Assembly: GCA_021809225.1 (NCBI GenBank)
Contig: JAKBAL010000037.1
Location: forward strand, 1-10,531
Length of the DNA stretch: 10,531 bases
Direction: 5' to 3'
Source: Pseudomonadota bacterium
GTDB lineage: Bacteria > Pseudomonadota > Alphaproteobacteria > UBA9655
In this document: positions 6,594-10,531 of the stretch, piece by piece
How positions within the stretch are numbered: the stretch's first letter is position 1
Layout: each line of letters opens with the position of its first letter
Notes under the pieces: generated by a model
What the model was told of the DNA's origin: nothing
What the model saw: only the letters and a program-made list of their open reading frames with translations
Database searches by the model: none
Translations under genes and position numbers: made by a program

Positions 6594-6684
6594 GCGTTTG
6601 AACTTGAAACACCTCGTGATCGTGAAGGAAGCTTTGAACCTCAAATTGTTAAGAAGCGGCAAACCGTTTTAAATGCTTCTTTAG
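6594..6684 (+). pseudogene. IS256-family transposase fragment (5' exon of the group II intron)
   Basis: The + frame reads FELETPRDREGSFEPQIVKK and then RQTVLN, the hallmark N-terminal-middle motif of IS256/Mutator transposases just before the catalytic core. Only about 30 codons are present. Upstream the frame loses recognisable similarity and meets a stop at 6561. Downstream it is cut by the group II intron at 6685. Neither the N-terminus nor the DDE residues are in the window. The 3' exon, if it still exists, must lie beyond the intron, which is itself truncated. Recognition is from the conserved motif. Confidence 0.8.
6673..6684 (+). other. Intron-binding sites IBS2 and IBS1 in the 5' exon
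   Basis: The last 12 exon bases are ATGCTT (6673-6678, IBS2) and CTTTAG (6679-6684, IBS1). Each is the exact reverse complement of a hexamer in the intron: AAGCAT at 8078-8083 and CTAAAG at 8107-8112. The two exon sites are contiguous, as is usual for group II introns. Confidence 0.7.
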
Positions 6685-6802
6685 GTGCGCCAGGATAAGC
6701 CTGGTGTTTTCAGCGGGTGAAATTCCCGCCCTGGAAAGAGTGAAGCCCGCTCACCAGGAATCGAGTCTTGGGCATATGGAGGAAACGACATGAGCTAAGC
6801 GT

Positions 6803-6812
6803 AGATACCGTC
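6803..6812. repeat. IS110 junction repeat, left copy
   Basis: AGATACCGTC, identical to 7882-7891. It overlaps the left arm of the intron stem by two bases. Classic IS110 insertions share only a short core, so a 10-bp match is longer than expected. Confidence 0.75.
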
Positions 6813-6819
6813 TTACATG

Positions 6820-7794
6820 TCAAGCTCTTTTTAGAGAAAGAGTAAAAGGTTTTTCAGTTTTTAAAACACCAAAAATGATATGCAGAAGCTTACGCATGAT
6901 CGCTGCAATAATGGTCATGGAATGCTTTCCTTTCGCAGAAAGATGAGCAGAAAATTCTTTCAAAAGAGGATTATGATTTTTGGCAACAATAGCAGGCATA
7001 TAAAGAGCTTTTCTAAGCTGAGGACTCCCGACTTTCGATAAAACTCCTTTTCCTCTCAAAGAGGTCCCTGACTGCCGTACATATGGGGTAAGACCTGCAA
7101 AAGCAGCAACTTCTTTTGCATTCTTAAAATTCTTAATGTTGGGAAGTTCAGAGAGAATAGCAACAGCTGTTTTATCTTTGACACCAGGAATTGTTTTGAG
7201 GAGATCAACTTGAGTCTTCAATTCTTTATTATTCTGCAGAAGTTCATGTATTTTACATTCTACATCTTTCTCTTTTATTTTTACAGACAATAAAAGATCT
7301 TTCCATATTTCTGAAACAGGAGTTGTCTTCTTTTCTATTTTTTCAAGTCTATTTGAAAGCCTTACACGGTCTTCCTGAAGGCTTTGGAGACAACGATAAA
7401 GTTCCTTGAGTTGCTGCTCCGCCGGAGAAAGAGGAGCCCATAAAAGAGGACGTTGCGCTTTGCAAAATCTAGCAATAATTCGAGAGTCAACTTTATCTGT
7501 TTTAGTCCGAACTCCTTCACTTCTAGCATAAGCCTTGATTCTTGCTGGATTTACTATACTGATTTTGTAGCCTTTTTCATGCATAAAAAAAGCAAGAGGC
7601 TCTCCATAACAACCAGTGGCCTCCATACAACAATGTGCCTCTTTTATACCTAAATCTTCAAGCCATTTTTTTAATTGCTCAAAGCCCTCCTTGGTATTCG
7701 CAAAAAATCTATGCCGTTGATTACCATCCTTTAAAAGAACAGTTGCATCAAATTTCTTTTTAGAAATATCTATACCTACGATATACTTATCCAT
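6820..7794 (-). CDS. IS110-family transposase (DEDD recombinase)
   Basis: A 324-residue IS110-type recombinase with both standard domains. The N-terminal RuvC-like DEDD domain shows D9 in VGIDISKK, E58 in CCMEATG, and D100 and D103 in KTDKVDSRIIARF. A coiled-coil linker (about residues 125-200) follows. The C-terminal Transposase_20 domain has the IPGVKDKTA helix-hairpin-helix segment, AAFAGLTPYVRQSGTS with the expected active-site Ser, RGKGVLSKVGSPQLRKALY, and a complete end. The start at 7794 is chosen because AAGGA lies 9-10 nt upstream and MDKYIVGIDIS is the usual N-terminus; an ATG at 7824 would add ten unlikely residues with no ribosome binding site. All catalytic residues are present, so the protein should be active provided its guide RNA is made. 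Confidence 0.92.
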   Translation of the reverse strand: MDKYIVGIDISKKKFDATVLLKDGNQRHRFFANTKEGFEQLKKWLEDLGIKEAHCCMEATGCYGEPLAFFMHEKGYKISIVNPARIKAYARSEGVRTKTDKVDSRIIARFCKAQRPLLWAPLSPAEQQLKELYRCLQSLQEDRVRLSNRLEKIEKKTTPVSEIWKDLLLSVKIKEKDVECKIHELLQNNKELKTQVDLLKTIPGVKDKTAVAILSELPNIKNFKNAKEVAAFAGLTPYVRQSGTSLRGKGVLSKVGSPQLRKALYMPAIVAKNHNPLLKEFSAHLSAKGKHSMTIIAAIMRKLLHIIFGVLKTEKPFTLSLKRA

Positions 7795-7881
7795 TATTTT
7801 TTTCCTTGCAATATAAAAATTCATTAAAGTTCAGGTCACTCTTGTACATACAGGATCTATCTGCTCATTAAAGATGTCCTA
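7795..7881 (-). promoter_or_regulatory. Non-coding 5' end of the IS110 element
   Basis: These 87 bp upstream of the transposase are nearly all of the element's non-coding DNA. The promoter and any guide RNA should start here. No strong hairpin series is seen; TTTAATGA occurs twice in transposase orientation. A guide RNA, if made, must be short or overlap the transposase gene. Confidence 0.35.
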
Positions 7882-7891
7882 AGATACCGTC
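7882..7891. repeat. IS110 junction repeat, right copy
   Basis: AGATACCGTC, identical to 6803-6812; neighbouring bases differ on both sides. Confidence 0.75.
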
Positions 7892-8077
7892 CGACCTAAT
7901 GAACTTACGGAGAAAGGGCCCTTTTCTACGCTCCAGGCTCTAGGGCCAAAGACAGAGACCAGGGTCACCTTTCCCCCCTCAGCACCCTAAGCTTAAAAGG
8001 TGCAAAGATTATTTCCAAGATACAAGACAGAGCGACACTTAGGCCGTAAGCGCAAGCTGAAGCGATTGAGCTCCGTA

Positions 8078-8112
8078 AAGCATATTAATTCGAGGGCCGA
8101 CAAGTTCTAAAG
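8078..8112 (+). other. Exon-binding sites EBS2 and EBS1 of the group II intron
   Basis: EBS2 is AAGCAT (8078-8083) and EBS1 is CTAAAG (8107-8112). They pair perfectly over 6 nt each with the contiguous IBS2 and IBS1 upstream of the intron. The order (EBS2 before EBS1, about 24 nt apart) matches the known domain I layout. Confidence 0.65.
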
Positions 8113-8395
8113 TTTGGAAGGCTACAGTAGGCAACCGCTACAAGGGCAAAGGTTGCTGGAGACCTCGACGGAGTCTGAGAACATGGCATGAGTGGAAAAG
8201 GAAACACCGAGGAACCTGGGATATCCTGATGGGTCTTCCCCCTCTCGGAGGGAAGTATTAGCCGACAAGTCTAAAAAGCGAGGGAGCTGAAACATCTATC
8301 AGGAAGTCAGATGGGTCGTAGTTACCAAAGAAGGGGGGTAATGCCCCTGGAGGGAAGGACCCTGGGTAAAATTGATCTAGGAAAGGAAACGTTGT

Positions 8396-8716
8396 ATGGG
8401 GCCCTCAGAGACTCCCAACAAAACGGAAACGAAACTGAATAGAATAAGATGGTTATCGAGTCAGAATCCAAAGAGGGAGTTTCATAATCTGATACACCTC
8501 TTTAACGAAGACTCATTACGAGAATGCTTCAATGAGCTGGATGGAAAGAAGGCCGTTGAAGTAGATGGCATAGATAAGGAAACGTACAGAGTGAATCTGG
8601 ACGAGAATCTAACGATCCTCGTTGCCAAGATGAAACGCATGGCCTACCGGCCGGGACCAGTACGTCAAGTCATGATCCCCAAAGCTGGTACAAAGGCGAT
8701 GCGTCCGCTTGGGATA
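8396..8716 (+). pseudogene. ltrA: Group II intron reverse transcriptase/maturase, N-terminal fragment
   Basis: The ATG at 8396 follows GGAAAGGAAACG and starts a typical intron-encoded protein. The residues include NLIHLFNEDSLRECFNEL, then KAVEVDGIDKETY (RT0/RT1 region), MKRMAYRPGPVRQVMIPKAG (RT1) and MRPLGI (start of RT2). Similarity stops at Ile107 (8714-8716), where PLGIP would normally continue; the frame then reads CMVTS and stops at 8732-8734. The YxDD catalytic motif, maturase (X) and endonuclease parts are absent, so the product is non-functional. The break coincides with the end of the serine recombinase region on the other strand. Confidence 0.88.
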
Positions 8717-8728
8717 TGCATGGTGACT

Positions 8729-10411
8729 TCATAATGCACCTCTTGCAGTTGCTATTGGGGATTTTGAGCGGGAAATCCTAATTTTAGTTGAACCTTCGAC
8801 TCTACTTTTTAACTCAGCCTCTTTTTCTGGGTCAAGGGGTAACCATATTTTTGAGCCAATGCGACGAGAGCTAACCAACCCTCGTTCAATCCAGTATCTA
8901 ACAACATAATGGCTAACATTAAATTTTTCCGCGACTTGGTTGATGGAAAGTTCTTCTGGCTTTTGAAGAACGGGGGAAGAGATTTTGTGTTTAAAGCGAA
9001 TCCAACTAATGCTATGCAATGTAAAAGGATTTCCCTTATTTGTTCTTAACCCCTCTTGTCTAAATTTTTCGACAATTTGCTGGTCTGTCATTGTGCGCGC
9101 CAACTCCTTAACCCTGCAAACAATTTCATCTGAATGTTTCCATCTTTCGTTAGCGGGTAAAGGTATAGGCACTTCGAGGACCTCCACTGCCCCTCCTTGC
9201 CAACAAATATGTAAGGTAGCTTTATGATCTCCCTTTAATTTTTTGACGGTGATATCCTTTATGAGAAGACGTAAAATTCGTTTGCGATCTTTGGAAGACG
9301 TTGACGGGGCATTCCATAGACGCGGAAAATCTTTAGCCAAAGCTAAAAGATTTTCTTTCTGCCCTTTTGTTGTGATCATAATATTTTTCTTTTGATATTC
9401 AGCATATTGAGTTTTAACCTGTTGGAGAAGAGCAAGGGCCTCATTCCAATCCTTTTCAAGTGTTGCTGCCACCAGGCGATTCGAAGGATCAACTTCTTCA
9501 TAGCGCCTCTGAGCCAGCTGAGCATCATATTCTGCTCTCTCAATCTTCATCTGTCATTGCCTTTCGAGAGATTGATTTCTATGCTCAAGCTCTTCAAAAG
9601 CTTTAATAGCAATTTCAATTTGCGCAGGGTTTATGATCATTAATACTTTTTGAGAAACGGCCAAATCTATAAGGGTAGCGTTTACGGAGAAACAGTACTT
9701 ATGGTCTATTCCCTCTCCCTTTTTCCAATTACATTCATAGGTTGGGTAAATTCCTCCATTGCCTTTGTAACGCGTGGAAAGCCTGTGACCACACAAGCCA
9801 CACATGAGAAGACCTTGTAAAAGAGCCAAACCCTCTCGTGCATTCAAGGGAGTTATATTCCCTTCTTCATTTGTCTGGTTCTGTTTGACAATCTTTTGAT
9901 TATCAAGATAGTTGTCCCAAGAAATATATCCCTCGTGATGATCTTTTATCATAATAGGCCACGCATCCATAGGAACAGCAACAGTACTTCCGTGTAATTG
10001 ACCAGTCTCTGATAGCTTTTTTTGGCATCTATGTCGACCATACACATAAACCCCAGCGTACGAAGGATTCTTTAAAACCGTACATGCTCGAGAATGAGTT
10101 AATCTTCCCCAAATAAGTTTTCCTTTCCAGATTCCCCCATAAGCCCTCTTAGGAAATTGAATGTTATTCTGGCCAAAATGGTGAACAACTCCGTAGGCAC
10201 TTCCTTTCTCTTTGAATACATTAAAAAACAACTGCAGGGTATTGCGCACCTGCTCATCGGTGTCAAAACGTATCCGATTTTTTTCATCATAACAAAGGCC
10301 AACTGGCAATGGAAACCGCAATTCGCCTTTTTTAGCCTTATTAATTTTACCCCCCTGGAGGCGGGCGCGTATAAAATGGAGTTCTGCAAATGACATGGAT
10401 CCTTTGAGGCC
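8729..10411 (-). pseudogene. Large serine recombinase, N-terminally truncated and split by an in-frame TGA
   Basis: Reading the minus strand from 10411, the frame gives GLKGSMSFAELHFIRARLQGGKINKAKKGEL. This is the junction between the resolvase catalytic domain and the recombinase DNA-binding domain of large serine recombinases. It continues through that domain and a zinc ribbon (C199, C202, C222, C235, counting from the Met at 10396) into a coiled-coil. At 9556-9554 an in-frame TGA interrupts ERQ-stop-QMKIERAEYD, where relatives commonly have Trp. The same frame then continues 273 codons to a MerR-like helix-turn-helix (LSINQVAEKFNVSHYVVRYWIERG) and ends at 8729. The catalytic Ser domain is not present: a TAA lies directly before the GLKGS codons. 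The gene is therefore a pseudogene, though only lightly decayed otherwise. Confidence 0.88.
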
Positions 10412-10509
10412 TTATGTTGCGTAGTTCGTTATGTGTTATCTATTGTTAAATCTCTTTATATTCAACAAAATAATTTTTTTAAAGACAACATAATTTTTAC
10501 CCTTTGAGG
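10401..10509. repeat. Possible 91-bp insertion with 9-bp direct repeats
   Basis: CCTTTGAGG occurs at 10401-10409 and at 10501-10509. The 91 bp between are AT-rich and carry an 8-bp inverted pair, TTATGTTG (10412-10419) and CAACATAA (10486-10493), near their ends. Deleting the insert rejoins a minus-strand frame reading ILFEMPLKGSMSF, which could be the recombinase continued upstream. However, a TAG lies just before it, and the usual Gly before LKG is encoded partly by the insert side. A small MITE-like element is possible; chance is not excluded. Confidence 0.35.
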
Positions 10510-10531
10510 GGCATTTCAAATAGTATCTAGG
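10510..10531. other. Window edge, nothing assigned
   Basis: Only 22 bases remain. They may continue the serine recombinase pseudogene on the minus strand, but a TAG in that frame at 10529-10527 argues against an intact upstream part. Confidence 0.3.

Larger units (their letters stand above)
6813..7891 (-). mobile_element. IS110-family insertion sequence, about 1.08 kb
   Basis: The element carries one IS110-type recombinase gene. The 10-bp sequence AGATACCGTC occurs at 6803-6812 and 7882-7891, so the net insertion is 1079 bp. Removing it rejoins a domain I stem of the host intron (AGCGTAG at 6798-6804 with CTACGCT at 7926-7932, plus the outer pair GAGC/GCTC), which confirms the borders. Very little non-coding DNA is present: about 7 bp after the gene and about 88-97 bp before it. 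IS110 elements encode a guide (bridge) RNA in their non-coding ends, so this copy is notably short on space for one. Confidence 0.85.
6685..8716 (+). mobile_element. Group II intron, split by IS110 and truncated at its 3' part
   Basis: The intron begins with GTGCG at 6685, the standard group II 5' end, followed by domain I hairpins (CCAGG/CCTGG at about 6690-6704 and GCGGG/CCCGC just after). It continues after the IS110 insertion at about 7892 with the rest of the ribozyme. This includes the GGGGGTAATGCCCCTGGAGG segment before the reverse transcriptase gene, which resembles chloroplast-like bacterial introns. EBS2 and EBS1 are found at 8078-8083 and 8107-8112. The protein gene in domain IV ends after about 107 codons at 8716, where a serine recombinase region begins. 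Domains V and VI and the 3' splice site are therefore missing, so this copy can neither splice nor home. Confidence 0.85.

Noticed and set aside
7453..7653. 66-codon + strand frame
   Set aside because: It lies opposite the IS110 transposase active-site region, so it is a shadow.
9554..9556. UGA read as Trp throughout the genome
   Set aside because: The third recombinase gene and the DDE transposase end in TGA at natural C-termini, and TGG is used for Trp everywhere, so a single nonsense mutation is simpler.
10099..10393. Frames on both strands within the serine recombinase pseudogene
   Set aside because: They overlap the conserved recombinase domain reading and have no independent evidence.
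1..10531. CRISPR arrays, tRNA or rRNA genes
   Set aside because: No regularly spaced repeats, cloverleaf-like stretches or rRNA-like segments were seen on reading either strand.

Overview
This 10.5 kb window is a nested stack of mobile DNA with no visible housekeeping gene. Base composition is moderately AT-rich, codon use is bacterial, Shine-Dalgarno sites are clear, and TGA is used as a stop. The density of interrupted transposons suggests an accessory region of a repeat-laden bacterium, for example a host-associated proteobacterium. The species cannot be fixed from the sequence.

Region 1 (1-6468, + strand) is a four-gene Mu/IS481-type DDE transposon. It holds the C-terminal part of a DUF6431-like helix-turn-helix protein, a DDE transposase, an ExeA/TniB-like AAA+ ATPase, and a 58-residue acidic protein of unknown function. 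The last three genes overlap end to start. The transposase gene is split by region 2.

Region 2 (1177-4714) is a recombinase-in-trio (RIT) element: three overlapping tyrosine recombinase genes on the minus strand, each with a full catalytic set, bounded by perfect 39-bp inverted repeats. An 11-bp direct repeat lies at the two junctions. Deleting one copy plus the element restores a 496-residue transposase with D190, D255 and E291 (D-35-E spacing). The element sits immediately after the second catalytic Asp. A circular form would carry a 96-bp, almost perfect palindrome at its joint.

Region 3 (about 6469-8716) follows the transposon end. A short IS256-family transposase fragment is interrupted by a group II intron starting at 6685. 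The exon positions IBS1 and IBS2 each find a perfect 6-nt EBS partner in the intron. The intron is split by an IS110-family element of about 1.08 kb, and its reverse transcriptase gene stops after about 107 residues.

Region 4 (8717-10531, minus strand) is a decayed large serine recombinase. It has an in-frame TGA where the family normally has Trp, and its catalytic N-terminus is absent up to the window edge. A possible 91-bp insertion flanked by 9-bp direct repeats lies at its 5' break.

The order of events can partly be read. The DDE transposon predates the RIT element, and the IS256 copy predates the intron, which predates the IS110 element. The best candidates for further work are the RIT attachment site and target choice, the short non-coding ends of the IS110 element, and the small acidic protein of the DDE transposon.
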